Below, one piece after another: positions 12,514-25,862 of a stretch of DNA of 64,000 bases; within the stretch, counting starts at the first letter, position 1, and each line of letters begins with the position of its first letter. Below the pieces are notes generated by a model. It had not been told where the DNA came from. It worked only from the letters and a program-made list of their open reading frames with translations, and did not search any database. This stretch comes from Strigamia acuminata. Its lineage: Eukaryota; Arthropoda; Chilopoda; Geophilomorpha; Linotaeniidae. The DNA lies in NCBI GenBank assembly GCA_949358305.1, contig OX442316.1:13268001-13332000 (forward strand), given 5' to 3'. A program made the translations under genes and the position numbers.

Positions 12514-15099
12514 ATTTAATCAGTTTAATCGCAGTTTATACACTTCTTGCTTTCGTCAGCTGTAAGTGAAGAATGAGTGTATTCATAAATACGTTTTTAA
12601 CGTGCAGAAAGTGGTGGTGGTGGGTGGAAAGTCTGAAAGTGGGGAGTTACTTATCTTAGCTGTGTGTTGCTGCATGGAACAAGAGGGTTGGGTTTTTTTT
12701 TATTTTTATTTTTTTTATTTTCGGTCGTATTAGGGCATTTTCAATTGAAAATGTGTAGGTGTGTATACGGTTGGCGCGTGGAAAGACGAGGGAATGGAAG
12801 GAAAAAAATATTTTTAATAACATTGCCAAGAAGCAAAGAGAGCAAACATTATTTGAGGAAGGAAAAGTGTATCAGAATGGTTTTAGAGATTTAATTAAAA
12901 TTCGAAGTGCAGCGGTTTACCTCATTCGCACACATCCATACTTGAGCACCCAAGTTGCGGCGAAGGTTATTGCTAAACCGTGAAAGAAAAATGCATTAGG
13001 AAGACTTTGTCGGATTTTAGTTTAAGTGAAGTTATTATCGTTTGGATTAAACTTTTTTTTTAATTGTTTTTTTTTCTTCTTGTTTTAATGGGAGAGTTTA
13101 AAAAAATTTCGTTTTAGCGAATTGATTACCGGTACTCTTTGTTCAACATTTTATTTACTATTAAACATAATTTGTCGTTATTTACCTTGTAAAAACTATA
13201 AAAATTGTAATAAAATTGGCAAAGCATTAAAAGCATTTCGACGAGGTCAAACTTAATTACAGTGAGAAATGTTGGCTTTGGGAATGTCAATATTTCGAGT
13301 TCTTATGGACTCGGAAGACACTTAGTTTTTTTTTTTTACCGGCGTGAGTGAAGTCCTTTATATTGGGAAGGGCAAGTCATTCATCATTGGATTGTCCCAT
13401 AGGAGAAGTGCAAGTGACACATAGTCACCAATGTTTCCTTTGGTTGTTTGCGAACAGAGAAAGCCACTCAGCCGCAGAGGTAACTTCACAGTTAAAATGA
13501 AAAATCTCAAAGATTTTTTCGAACTTTCCAACTAATTTTTTTTTTTTATTATTATTATCTTTTTTATTAGTTGGTTCGAAACTTTTTTTTTTCTTCTTCT
13601 AAAAAAAGCACTAACAAAGTGAGTGTTTTGAAATGCAAAGTTGAACTAATCAAAATTGACTTCCTCTATGATTTCATTGCTCAATCATGAAGTTGTCATC
13701 GTACTTGTCGGGTCGGGCAACGAGGAAACTCCTCATTAGACTCCTCGATTATCATTGCTAAAGAAAGAAAAGGGGAATTTTCATTGCGTTTTTTTTTTTT
13801 TTTTTGGTTTTATAAGTGCGTTGGCAATCAAATTAGGGCTGGGCCTCTTCGTACAAAGTTTGATTGCTGGGCTCAGCGGGCAACTGTCAGTTATTTGCAG
13901 AGCAAACAAGGAAGTTGGAGAAAACTGTCGACACGCAGTGGATAACGAGGCAAACACATTAGACGAATTGCACACCATATCATGCTCGGAATATTTAAAC
14001 TTCGAACGTAAATGGTTTCGAGTTTAAATTTTTTTTTTAAATTTATTTATTTTTATAGCTGGGCGGACGTTTTCCCGCCATTTTATTGAAATATTGAGTT
14101 TTTGGTGTGAGGAAATGGTCTTTGTGCTGCGAAAATTATAGAAAAATAAGGTAAAATGGTGGTAATTAGTGCAGAAGCGATAAGAACGCCACGTTAATTA
14201 CTTGTTTACTTAGAATATACGCCACTTTATTATTCGTCGTTTATCCTTGTGGCTTTTATTGTTTTTATTTATTAATAAAGGCGGGGAAAAAACATAAGCT
14301 GGTTTGGTGAGCTTTATGGGGGATGTGCATTTAACTTAATTTAATTTTTTTTTAAAGTCCGGCAATGCAGAAGAAAAAAAACGTTTGAAGTTGCAGCGCT
14401 CTAACGTCGCATTAAATGGATGAACTCGGTTTCCATTTTATTTCTGGTAGGCAATAAATAAGCAATTATTTTCGCGGCTAAATTAGATTGCAATCATCAT
14501 AACCATATCCATACACAACATAAAACGATGAATGAAATGTTGCGAACAAGGCGAATTGAATGACCCTAGTTTTATTTTAAAAAAAAACATAGTTATAACT
14601 TGCGCGTCTTCCATTTCGCATTCTTTTTCACGCGATCAGGGCTTTTGAGATTTGTTTTATAGCGGCCCGTAAAAATTTTACATCTTTGTTGTCAATTCGC
14701 CGCCAGCACTTGCCAATTTTTGCCACCTTCTTGTGCTCTTTTGCAAATAATCCATAAAGAATGATGGTCCTCTTTGGCATTTGACTGTGAAATGAGCCAA
14801 AAAGTTGATGACTACTGGCAAAGACGTCTAGTTTGGTAATTTCGAACACTAAACATCCGGGAAAAGAAGGAAAAAATTCGCCCTCAGCTTTTGCCATTTT
14901 GTTCGTTTTAATCTTATATTTTATTTATTTTATTTTTATTTTTTAAAAAAAAATTTAAGAAAGGGAAGAAAAAATTACTCGAAAGTTGAAATAAAAGTTT
15001 GTTCGGTATTATCACGCAAGCGGAAATGGGGAAAAGTTTGAGAGAAAGGAATGAATAATCTAATGGAACGAGTCCAAGGGATTTTGCATGAGAAGAGCA
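12514..15099 (+). other. Intronic or intergenic stretch, no gene seen
   Basis: It contains long poly(T) runs (for example near 13790-13805) and short unrecognised ORFs. I see no repeat family or exon here. Confidence 0.4.
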
Positions 15100-15115
15100 A
15101 GAGAGAGAGAGAGAG
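15100..15115. repeat. (GA)n microsatellite
   Basis: Eight GA units in a row. Confidence 0.85.
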
Positions 15116-18100
15116 TCCAGTTTGCTATATGCTCAGTGCGATCATTTGCTATCAATTGGACGGGGAAAGAGTTGAAAGGTTTACGGGCAGCCGTTCGTAG
15201 ACTTTGCTACATACCATTTGGATGTTCCGTCTTTAAGTTGAGGGGTTTCCTGATAACAAGTGCATTCGCGTTCTTTCTGTTGCTGCGCATCAGATGGCGT
15301 CGATAACGTTCACTCGCCCACGGGATTGAAGTAATTCCATTCGATTTGGACTCTTCTGACGATTGTATTCGAGTTCGACCTGATATAAAGGTAAATTTGA
15401 AAAGAGAAAAAAAAAATAAAGTCTCTCAAGATGATTCTTGCTTGCACACACATGACCTATATTATCTTGTTGGGGTGTGGTCTCGATTTTTTTTTTTATT
15501 ATGTTCGTCAATTCGTTGTTAAAGTGGAAGACTCTTTGGAATTTGAGCATAAAAGGAATGAAAACGTGTTGGATGTTTGGTTTGTGGGGTTGGATTGGTA
15601 AATATTGAGTTTGGGCAATGAAATAGAGAGAAAGATTTAGAATGAAAGTGTGTACGTGGTTGTTTATGTGATTTTTTTTTAATTTTCTGTTTTGTTTTTA
15701 TGGTTTTTTTTTTTTTTAAAGTTTTTTTAATGTTATAAAATCTCAACAGGGCTATAACTTGGAGAAATTAAAAACATAAAATGTAAACAGTGGCTGCAAG
15801 GGAAATTGATCGCATTAGTGCGTTTTATGTGGATCATATCTTTTTCATAAAGTTTGACGGTAGTTATTAGTCTTAAAAGTTGATTTAATTTATGATTAAG
15901 TGTTGCACCTAAGTGTTTTGTCAAGCAGAAATAGCTCGTAGATCAGAAAACGGAAAGTGTAAAAAATTCAGCTTTAGTGGAGAAATATTGATAATGTCAA
16001 AAAAAAATATGATTATTATTATTGTTGTTATGTTTTCTTTTCTCGTTTGGATTTAGAATGAAAATGGTCGTTTTAGATTAAATTTTTAGAATTGTTTTTT
16101 GTAGAAATGTGGAGAAGAAACATTTCGATTATATGCCAAGTTTAATTTAAATTTAAATTAAATTTATTTTTAAAAGAAAATCAGCTTTTCCACCGGCACA
16201 ATATCCAATCAAAATTGCTGGGAGAGAAAATGTTGTTTTTCATTTACTCTACGTTAAGTCGAAGCTTGTCATTGAATGCAGACATCGAATTTCGCATCGA
16301 TTGTTTGATGTTGGCATCGGGCGGTCAGATGAAAGTCATATTCTATAAATGTGGTTGAATTAACTAGGGAAACCACCGAGGAATGTAAATCGCCATTTTT
16401 TCTCGCTCCGAGCCTGACTCTGAACGCACTACACTACTTACTTTAACTCGTATCGCAGAGATAAAAACTCGCGCAAGAGTTACGAGTTTAAATAATTTAG
16501 AGTACTGTCTTGACGTTGACAAAGTGATCGCAGTTTGACCCCTTTTATGTGAAGTATAATTATCTTAACATTACAGAAATGATATTTTTTTTCTTTAAAG
16601 TAAAAATAATAATAAAAAAAATTGTGCAGTTGTGCACATATTATATTATTTAATCACTTAAAACTCGTGTTTTTGTTTCAGTCCATTTAATTGATTGAAA
16701 ATTACCTTCAAGGAAAATGACACGGTGAGAAATGGAACGGGTAAACATTGCGTTGTATATCTTAGCGAAAGTGAATTTGTGTTTTTTTTTTTTGTTGTTT
16801 TTTTGTAAACAGACTTGGATTAAATTAAAGTCGAGAGTAACGCAACGTTTCCGTCACGCATATGCAAGAAGCAGAGTCTTGTTTTCAGAAAAGGGTAAAA
16901 ATAGATCGAATCTCCAATGATATTTGATGGTGTTTACGTGCAAGGCTCATGCCATGCGTGGCAACTTAATTAGTTGTCGCCGTTTCGCTGCGCGGCGTTT
17001 GTCTTTGCTTTGGAGGGCGACCAGATTAGCCAGTCGCGGTGTACGTAATGTGGAAAATCCATTTCACTTTTTTGAATTTGAATTTCTTTATTTCCTCGTG
17101 TGCACGCCACGCCAGAGAACTTTATTCCTAAAAGGTTTTTCTCTCTCTTTTGTGCGAATAAGGAAGCTTTTTATCCAAATCCTGTTTTCTCTGTCCACGT
17201 GTCAGCAGCAGATGGTGCAGTGATCCATCTCTTGTCTCTCTTTGCGAGTTAACAGTTGATCCTTGGTCGACCGTCTTGCCTCGTCATCAAAATTGAAGTT
17301 TTTCTTTTTCTTCAAATAAAAGCCTTTTTTTTTTCTTTTTTTTTTTTGCTTCTTGCTCAATCCCGAGCAACACGCCTTGCTCGTGGTATTCCTTCATCTT
17401 TGTCTTTGGTGTGCGAGTTGTTGTAATGAGAAAATCGAACCGTTGCTTGGCAGCGGCTTGTCTTTGTGTCTCCTGTAGCTTCTCTGAGGGAAAACTGGTT
17501 CAAAAGCATTGTACAAGCTTAATCGTTTTTATTGGATTCGTCACTCAAGATATTGGGATGACAGTAAAAGTTTCTTGCTGGGTTTTACGACTCGAGACAT
17601 TTTCTATGTACACTTGTTTTATCTTCGATTTAAAGTGGCGAACTGTCTACGTAGAAATGTCATTGGGAAAACATACAAAAATCCAATTATCAATTTATGC
17701 GTTAACCATTCAAGTTATTGCAATTAACTTGCAAGCGAGTTTAATTGCGGGATAAACACGAACTGGTTTTGGCCTTTTGGGTAGGGAAAGTTTTGCTCAA
17801 TACAATAATTAGTTGTTTAATTATATAGATAGGTGGATGGAGAAAAAAAATAAGGGTCATAAATTCAGTTTAAATGTGTGTAAATCGATTTACACTCGTG
17901 CTAATGTCGTGTTAAGTGCGTAAACGATGTATTTTCAACGTTTAAGTGAAACAAACATGGATGGCCGATTTTTAACTGGCAGGTGCCAATTTACGTAGTG
18001 ATTGATTGTTGGATGTTTCATTAATATCACGATTTTGATAACTCACCTCACTTTTGCTTAAGTGTATGATGGTCGTAAATTTTGACGGCAAATTAGCTTT

Positions 18101-21100
18101 TGCTCTGGCCGTTGGAATGGCAATTCGAGTCTGACACGTCGAGAGCGGATCTCCGTCCAAATGTAGACATAAAAAAATTAATGTTTCGTGTATGCCATTC
18201 GGTTAAATGAAAAATTTTAACATTTTCCTTTCCGGAAGTTTTAATAATTAAATGTGATTTTTAAAAAATGGTTGCTGCATTTATTTTTTAACGCTCGTTT
18301 TATTACACGCGTATAATTTCCCCGCTCGGAAGAAGTTCTAAAATCCTTGTAAATTTGATTATGACGGTTAAAAAAATTTTTCAAAAAAATAAAATACTAA
18401 AAGCATAGTTTGAGTTCAGCGAGTTCCGTGAGTTCCGTGACACCCGAAGGACAAGATTTTTAGTTTAACTATTCAAAATGAAATTTCGAGCTAAGCTATT
18501 CGGTATAAAAAGAATTTCCAATTTCCTGTGGGGGTTGGTTTTATTAAAGTGAGCTAAATTCAATTGAAATCTGAATTTTTGAAATTTTTTTGAAATTTTT
18601 CTGCTGTCCAATTTAGCACGTTAAGACGAAGTGTTAATAAGAGCACGCCTTCATTAGATTACCTGCTTTGATGCGCTTGTCAGCGCTTTGCATGCTCAGC
18701 TCAGCCAGTTTTCTTGACGTGACTAGTGTCAGTTATTAAGTGTAAGTATTTGTGCAATGTTCTGATTAACGATCTGTTCTCGTTTGCGATGAAAATTAAT
18801 TAAAAGCTGCATCTTGAAAGGCAAAAAAGAAGTTATTGGAATCTCAATTATGTTGCTTTTACCAGCAGTCGTAATCTTATTTTGTAAATGGCAGTTCTAG
18901 TGTCTATTTTTATTATCTTTTTTTTTTAAATTTTTTTTGGTTGAATGTATTATAAAATATTTTTTGTTTCTACTGGCGTCATTCAATCGATTTGGTGAAT
19001 ACACCGTTTTGCAGGTCATCTAGGAGAAACCACTAAGAATTTTATTAATTTTTTTTTTCCTTCGTGGGAGCATTAGATTAATTTTGTAGGATATGCCTCA
19101 CACTCACAGCTTTCAAATGATGTTTTTTTTCTTTTTCCTTTTCGCAGTTTTTCTCCCTTATTATATTTTTTTCCTCTCTCTCTTTTTCCTTTGGTTCACT
19201 TTTCCATTTCATCATTTTGAAAAGCAATTTTTCTCGGTTTGATAAGAGAATTCACACCTTGTCTAACATCTTCCAATCAACAATTTTCAAGTCAAATGAA
19301 AACTGAAAAAAAAAATTTAATGGTGTTTTATTTTAATTTTTTATTTTTTATTTTTTTAGAAGATGAAATAAATTAAAATAAAATAAAATAAAAGAGGACA
19401 GAAACTCGTTTTAATGATCGTCTCCTTTTGTAAGTTTGTGGTCAAGGAAAAGGCAATTAAAGGTGTTTTCCATTTGTTTGTCCACGATAAGAACTGGTTA
19501 CGGGTGGTTTTCTCAGCATTCTTCTCCTAATCAGGACAGAAGGCGCTTGCTGCGTCTCATTAGCACGCATCTCTAAAGGGCACGAGAAAGAGTTTGTGTG
19601 TGTTGGTTGGTTGGTTGGTTGGTGGTGGGGAAGAAAGGAGAAGGAAATCTTGAAGACTCCTTTTCTCTTGCTTGGAATGGAATGACAGGAACAAGGGAAT
19701 CGTCCTTGCTAAATTTATGGTCCTTTTTCACTGCCATGTTTGCCCACACTGGCGGGCTGAACGTAAAGCAATTTAAAGTCGCCATAAAAAAAGAAATGAG
19801 AGCAGTAGAAGTTAGGGGCCAAGTACTTTGGATGTTAACTTTGGTGTTTTTAAGAGGGGACAGAAGTTTAATGAGGTTGGAGTAAATGACCAGTGTCTGT
19901 TTCTCTTCGCAACTACGTATCAGAAACATAAAAGGTTTTTGAAAATAAAAATATGAGACGGTTGATGATTTTGAAAACGTTGTATTTTATCTGCAATTTT
20001 TAGTTTAATAAATTTCAGCTTTGTGTGTTTGTAATGAATGGTAAATTTAAGTTGAGTAACAGTCATTAGTACAAATCCCACGTGCACCATTTTGCTGATG
20101 TAATTTTTTTTTGTTTTGTTATAATTAATTAGACGTAATCCTCTTTCCGAATTTTGGTTCAAGGTGCACGCAAAATCGGTAATAGGAATAGAAAGAAGAA
20201 AAGCATTGTGAGTTTCAGTAAACAAAGAATAATCATTAAAATTTATGTGTTCTGGAGATTTTTCTTTCTTTTTTTCTTTCTTTTTCTTTTTCTTTTTGGA
20301 ATTTATTTGTTTGGAGAATTATAAATAATGGAATTATTTTCTCTTTTCAATTTTTAGCGTATGGCTTCTCTCGTTTGCTTGTTAGAGCCGTAACGAATTA
20401 TAATTATTGATGATTGGATGTCGGTTTTATTGAATCCAGCGCACAATTTTATAAAAGAATTGCTTGGAAGCGTATGAGAATTTCCAGAATTTTTTAATAA
20501 AACAAAATTAAGTTTTCCGATTGGGTTTTACAAACAGATTCTTTGCACAACTGTCGCGAGCTTGTGGTTCGAATATTTTAACCATTTTTGGTTGTCCAAG
20601 GGAAGAAAAAAAACGTTTTTGAAAACCACTCGTGCTGTGCAGATTCCCAGTGACAAAAAACCAATCGCGAACCACTGGAAAATGCAAATCGGATTTGTGG
20701 TATTGACACGTGTAACAACACTCGAGGATTTGCTTCAGTTCTTCAAAAACCTTGGCGACAATTGATTTCAAACTGTTTTTCTGCAATAATCTTTAAGAAT
20801 TCCTAAGTATTACACTTGTGTGTGTTGGTTGCATGCATAATCGAAATTGGAGGAAGTACACTTGGTATTGGATAATTGATGGTTTCGTCTTTGTGTAAAA
20901 CGTGACACCAAAGGCAATTCCACGTTTTTCTATATAATGCTTTCCAATTTCCGTCATAAATAAAACGCTCTGAATAACCAATGCCTTCTTCCGACTGAGG
21001 GAACGGATATCCGCTCGCTAAGAAACGAGGTGAGAATGTAAATTGCAATCAATATTATTTATATTTTTCTTCCGAATGACAAATTAGAAAAGGATAATAA

Positions 21101-21215
21101 ACATTTAAGAGAATAATAAAAATGGAGTCGCGTTTAGCGAGGTAATAAATGAGTGGAGTGTCTTTCGTGGCGCTCAGTTTGGTCTTATTGATCGATAGGT
21201 GGGTGGGCTAGATTC
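15116..21215 (+). other. Intronic or intergenic stretch, no gene seen
   Basis: Unrecognised short ORFs only. A (TTGG)n repeat lies at 19602-19622. A small inverted repeat AACTCGTA/TACGAGTT is near 16446-16490. A duplicated 10-mer (GAGTTCCGTGAGTTCCGTGA) is near 18421. A minus-strand GAG|GTGAGT donor near 18050 lacks a convincing exon. Confidence 0.4.
19602..19622. repeat. (TTGG)n microsatellite
   Basis: Five tandem TTGG units read directly. Confidence 0.9.
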
Positions 21216-21216
21216 A

Positions 21217-21484
21217 TGACAGTCGCATAAACGAACGAGGTCTTGACCATGCTGTCATTGGCCCCAAAATCCGGCCTGCGATGACAGGCCACGTCCTTTT
21301 CCGCTCGTGCGGGGGCTCTCTTTGCTCGCCTAGTGTGATGACACATGGCAGTGTCGAAGCCATTAATGAATGTATCTTACTATGTCGTCTCGAAAACGCT
21401 ATTGGAATGGCGCTGTCAGAGGTAAAGCCCGAGGCTTGCGTTTTGCTGCCCAAGCGGTTCTGACAAGCAAGATTCTGCTGACAG
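21217..21484. promoter_or_regulatory. Cluster of TGACAG sites (candidate TALE-homeodomain enhancer)
   Basis: TGACAG or its complement occurs at 21217, 21252, 21282, 21413 and 21479, five times in about 270 bp of sequence less AT-rich than its surroundings. TGACAG is the known core for Meis/Prep (Homothorax) proteins. Function is inferred from the clustering alone. Confidence 0.3.
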
Positions 21485-24400
21485 GGTACAAGCTAACATT
21501 GACTTAGCCTCGTGGCGGCTTCAAATCGAGAAGGGGTGGCCTAATTCTGTTTATATTCTTCATTTTGACCGATTCTTGGATGTCGTTTCTCAGAATCAAG
21601 GCTAATTCATTGACGTATTTGTACGGTTTATTCTGTGTTTATCTGGAATTGTACGTTGGGTGCTTTTCTTTTCGAGGCTTGACTCGAGTTTTTGCTCCGT
21701 GTCTTGTCAGACTTTAAGAGGTCGATGATGGATATGCACTTGTGACAAGTGCTACCACGCCAGAAGGATGGCAAGGGCTCTTCGTCTTTTTACCTACTGT
21801 GTATGTACCAGCAGATTCGTGGGAAATTTATAACAAGGTTTTTTGTGTGTGGTGTAAGACTGTGCAGTTTCATGTGCACTTGTTTTCGATTTTTTTAAAA
21901 GTTAATTCTGGACATATCTAGGGAAAAGAAGGTTGGTGCAGGAAAGAGGAAAAGAAATACAACACATCCTTCAGGGATGGAGTGGAAGAAGGAAAAGAAA
22001 GTGACACTGCTGATAAAATATAAGAAATGCACGGGTGTCCTTGTTGGCGTTTTTGCTCACGCTCGTCCGCAATATGTCGCCGCTAAGCTTCTTGGCGTCT
22101 TTTTTCGCGTGTTTTCTTCTTTTAGGAGCGTGGAATATATATATTTTTTTTTAGCAATTTCGGTATAATTTGTTTCAAAGAGCTTTTAATTTTGGGGGAA
22201 TTGTTAGATAATCAATTACGAGATTATGACAATAATGTTAAATAGGTTATTTTTTTTTCGGGTGGGTTTTTATTGTGTAATGAAGTAAAAATGTTTTTTT
22301 TTGGAAGATTGAGATGACAATAGGGGAAGGGTATAAAAAAAATTGTGGACCGATGCAAGAAAGTTTATTGCGAAGCAATTTCAGTTGCCGTTGTAAGAAA
22401 GTGATGTTTTCGAATTCGTGGACAATTCGCATGAGGCCAAGTCTCCCCTTGGGGGTCATGGTGACCAGAATTCAATCTCTGAGATTCTTCCATTCCAAAC
22501 GTTGTTCTAAAGTTCGTTCGTGGAGTAAAAGCGAAAGAAAATGGGCAAGTTTTTTTTTTTTTCTTTTGTTTTTTTTTTCTGCGATTTGAAAATTGTCAAC
22601 AAAAAAATTTAATTTAAAGTGAATTGCTTTGATATAGTTTTGATCTACGCAGCATCCACGTTGAGTTGTGGATACTCGTGTTGTTTTTGTATGTTGGCAC
22701 TACGTTAGCGTCACGTGTCGGTCGTATTCTGGCATTGATCCATGGCTGACGTTCGGGTGTTATGGGCATGAGACTTGTTCTCTGTTTATTTAACTTGTAA
22801 TAAATATGTGTCCACGATCAGTTTGGACCGATCAACCTTACTTCGCGCTTACATTTACGATCACAAACTCGGTACGATACTCACAATGTTATCGGATTTG
22901 GTTGGAAATTGGAAACCGCTTGGGAACTATTTGTATGCACGAATTGAGTTGCGAAAGAGCAAAGAGATCGAGTGAAAGGGGAAGAATCTTATCGGTGTTG
23001 TGTAAATAGAAGTTATGCATTTTTAAACTGCTGTTATGTATTTTTCATTTAATTATAAATTTCAAATTTATCAGAAGTTATAAATTTTTTTTTTTTTTTT
23101 TGCTTGGATTTTCTAAGCTTATGGATTTCAAATATGAACTAAACTGTCTTTTTTTTCTTTCTTTAAAAGATTGATGGTTGCTTGTTAATTTTCTTTTGGT
23201 TTTGATTTTTTTTCTATTCAAAAAAACAAATAAAGATAAAAATTGGAATAAATTTTCAGTTTTTTCTCTTTTTTTTAGTGAATTTTAAATTTTTATCTGC
23301 GAAATACATCACGGTACTAATATACTGTTTATAAGTCGATTTTTTTATTTTAATCACATTTTTTTTTCTTTAATTTTAAACTTGTTTTTTTTTTACTAAT
23401 CGATATTTTTAGTGGCGAATAGGCGGAGCAGCTTCACACTCACTCTGTTTGCTTTTGATTAAACTTGCTTGAATTATTAATCGTGCCTGCATTCATTTAT
23501 TGGGTCTTCGAGACTTGGTACTTAAAAGTATTTTTTTCTTCTTCTTCTTTTTATTTATTTTTTTTACTTCGTCTTATATTTTTACAAAATTTTTTTTTTT
23601 TTATTACTACTTTAACAGACTTCGTTCAACTTTGGAATCGCTGCTAAAGACACTTTTCCGATTTCTTCATAAGTGAAAGTTCCTTTCCGGGTTAATTAAA
23701 ATTCTACAAGATTTATCGTTTTTGAACTGACAAGAAGTGAAAAATCTTTTAAGCTATTTTCGTCATTTGACATTTTATTGTTGATTTTGTTATCAGTTAA
23801 TGATTTAGTCTCATTCAAGCACATACACTTGCATAAAGAAATATGTTATTTACCTCCTGCGAATAATATTGGCTTATTTTGAAATTCGTAATGAGAAAGC
23901 GCTTGCTCGTTTCCACTTGAAATTCTACATATGGGGCAATTTGTTTCCTCTTTGAGTCGGTTTCTTTAAATCATTCCATTTCTATGGACAACGAAATAAC
24001 ATGTTTTAGTAAACATTTTATCTGCCCGTTTCCAATTTAGGAAAATAAGTTTATTTTTGGATAAATTCAGTCGTCGAGGTATGTTTTCGCCGAGATTTAT
24101 ATCGGTAGATTCCTGCGTAAACGGACTCCTATTTGGAAAGTGAGGCGTTGTTTAATTTTGTTTGTCGTCTATTAAAAGAGACAGCAGTTGCAGAAAAATG
24201 AAAAACGGCCTCCGAGGGAGCGGGGAAAGAAAGTAGGCATCTTACACTTTGTGTATGAAAAGTGTAGCGAAAAGTTATGAGTGTTTTGGAAGTTTGCCGC
24301 ACTTTTAAGATAAATGTTTTGTGGTTTTTATTCTTGTTTTGAGTAATTATTTTCAATTAGAGCGTCGTGTTGTTGGGAGAATGTATTGCACTGTTGGTTT

Positions 24401-24885
24401 TAACAACAACATGGATTCCAAATTCCAATTGGAGTTGAAATTTAATGTTTGGCCGTTTAATGATCTGTTGGGAGTTTGACGGAAATTAATTTATTGCGAA
24501 TATGTTCGATTTATAATGATTAAAATTAATCCCGATTATAGATGAGATTAGTAAAATTTAGATTTTATTTTCTATGGGTGATGAGTATGTATTAGTAATA
24601 ATGAGGAGGTGATTTGAATTTTTCTACGCGGTCGATTTCCCATTTCGGCGCTTAACACAAAGTGAAATCCAATAGTTCATTATTCGATAGCGCTAACATT
24701 GTCTGTCCTCTTTTCTTTTTCGTTAATGGAGATTGTGGAGTTTCGCCTTTTCATTTTAAAAGGTTTATTTGCATTCTTTATAACGTGTTCTTTTTATCTT
24801 GATAATTATCAATTTTCTTCGTTTCGCATAAAAGGACGTAAAAACTCATTATAAGTATATTGTTAAAGATCTTGTATTCTGCGCT
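21485..24885 (+). other. Intronic or intergenic stretch, no gene seen
   Basis: Very T-rich, with several pure poly(T) runs (for example near 22552 and 23086). No recognisable exon, repeat family or RNA gene. Confidence 0.4.
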
Positions 24886-25060
24886 CAGCTCATTAGATGC
24901 ATTCAAAGTTTCTGTTTTTACCGTACTTTGGTGTTGCCATAACCAGAGTGGACGCAAAAAGCCCAAAACCAGTCATAAACAAGCACCAAAAATTGCAAAC
25001 ATACAAACATTGATGGAGTTATTGTCGAAGTGGTTTATGTCGGGTTTTGGTTTGTACAAC

Positions 25061-25490
25061 CTAGGACGATCAGTACAGGACTTCACATCCGCCATTGTTT
25101 TTGAAATCCAAGTTGTCCCGCATTGTTAGAACTTTTTGCGGGCGAATGGCGGACAACCGACATCCCGCATTTACATTTTTGGCGGACGTTATCACTATAG
25201 TTTAATTTTATTTAACGTTTGATTTAAAAATTATGCCTGAAAATTATTTATTGTATTTTTAAATATAATTTTTAAATCAAACATTAAATAAAATGGAACT
25301 ATAGTTATAACGTTTGCCAAAAATGTAAATGCGGGATGTCAGTTGTCCGCCCGCCATTTGCCCGCAAAATAACGTCATTTTGCACCGTTTAGGCCGGATG
25401 GCGACACGAACATAAGACGGAATCGCATTACAGTCTTACAATAACAACTAAATTGTGCTAGATGTGAAGTCCTGTAGTTGATCGTCCTAG
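25061..25490. mobile_element. Palindromic (foldback/MITE-like) element with 7-8 bp target-site duplication
   Basis: The terminal arms CTAGGACGATCAGTACAGGA (left) and CTAGGACGATCAACTACAGG (right, reverse strand) are followed inside by second, longer arms. Sequence near 25140-25195 (GCGGGCGAATGGCGGACAAC...) pairs with 25305-25370. GTACAAC flanks both sides (25054-25060 and 25491-25497), extending to GTACAACC if the first base is shared. A 7-8 bp duplication fits hAT or P-like superfamilies. There is no coding capacity, so it depends on a transposase encoded elsewhere. Confidence 0.8.
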
Positions 25491-25507
25491 GTACAACCAA
25501 ATTTAAA

Positions 25508-25583
25508 ATGGCTGCAACGAAAGTTAGATGGAGGGATCAAACTTTCCAATCGTCATACAGGCGATCCATCCACCTCCTAAAAC
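25508..25583 (+). CDS. Possible short first coding exon inside the interrupted element
   Basis: An ATG in strong context (TTTAAAATGGCTGC) opens a frame reading MAATKVRWRDQTF... for 25 codons. It then meets AAAAC|GTGAGT, a strong donor, at 25583-25584, giving a phase 1 intron. The KVRW start loosely recalls the beginning of Myb/SANT-like or MADF proteins carried by some DNA transposons, but this is only a resemblance. Its location within an inverted-repeat element supports a transposon origin. The neighbouring insertion at 25061-25490 lies 17 bp upstream and would have disrupted its promoter. No second exon was identified, so it is either a relic or a chance ORF. Confidence 0.25.
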
Positions 25584-25862
25584 GTGAGTAAATGTGTAAT
25601 TGTGCTCAAACAAGTGAGACACAATTCGTTAGTTGACTGAAATGGTGGAATTTTTATTCGCCATTTATTTGCAAGACCGAGCATGAGACCCAAAAACTAC
25701 ACTATAAACAGACCCAAAAACAAACATATTCACGGTTCGGCAAGTTTATGCCTTCTGTTTTTGCTGTTTGTAAAAACACCAAAAACTACACAAACAGAAA
25801 CTTTGAATGCACTTAGCTGTAGTAGTTTTGGTTTTTACAGCCGGATTCAAAAAACGTGAGTA

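Larger units (their letters stand above)
24886..25818. mobile_element. Inverted-repeat element interrupted by a second element
   Basis: A perfect 20-bp inverted repeat pairs 24898-24917 (TGCATTCAAAGTTTCTGTTT) with 25792-25811. Weaker pairing continues inward, for example GTACTTTGGTGTT against GTAGTTTTTGGTGTT. The middle is split by the element at 25061-25490. Without it the outer element would be about 500 bp. It holds a possible short exon at 25508-25583. The exact ends are uncertain and no target-site duplication was found. Confidence 0.5.

Noticed and set aside
17411-17755. Hydrophobic, Cys-rich N-terminus that could be the Dscam signal peptide (MRKSNRCLAAACLCVSC)
   Set aside because: No donor giving the required phase 1 junction follows, and the frame simply runs on.
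17972-18160. Minus-strand ORF with a GAG|GTGAGT donor near 18050
   Set aside because: A single donor match is expected by chance in 64 kb. No acceptor or conserved peptide supports an exon.
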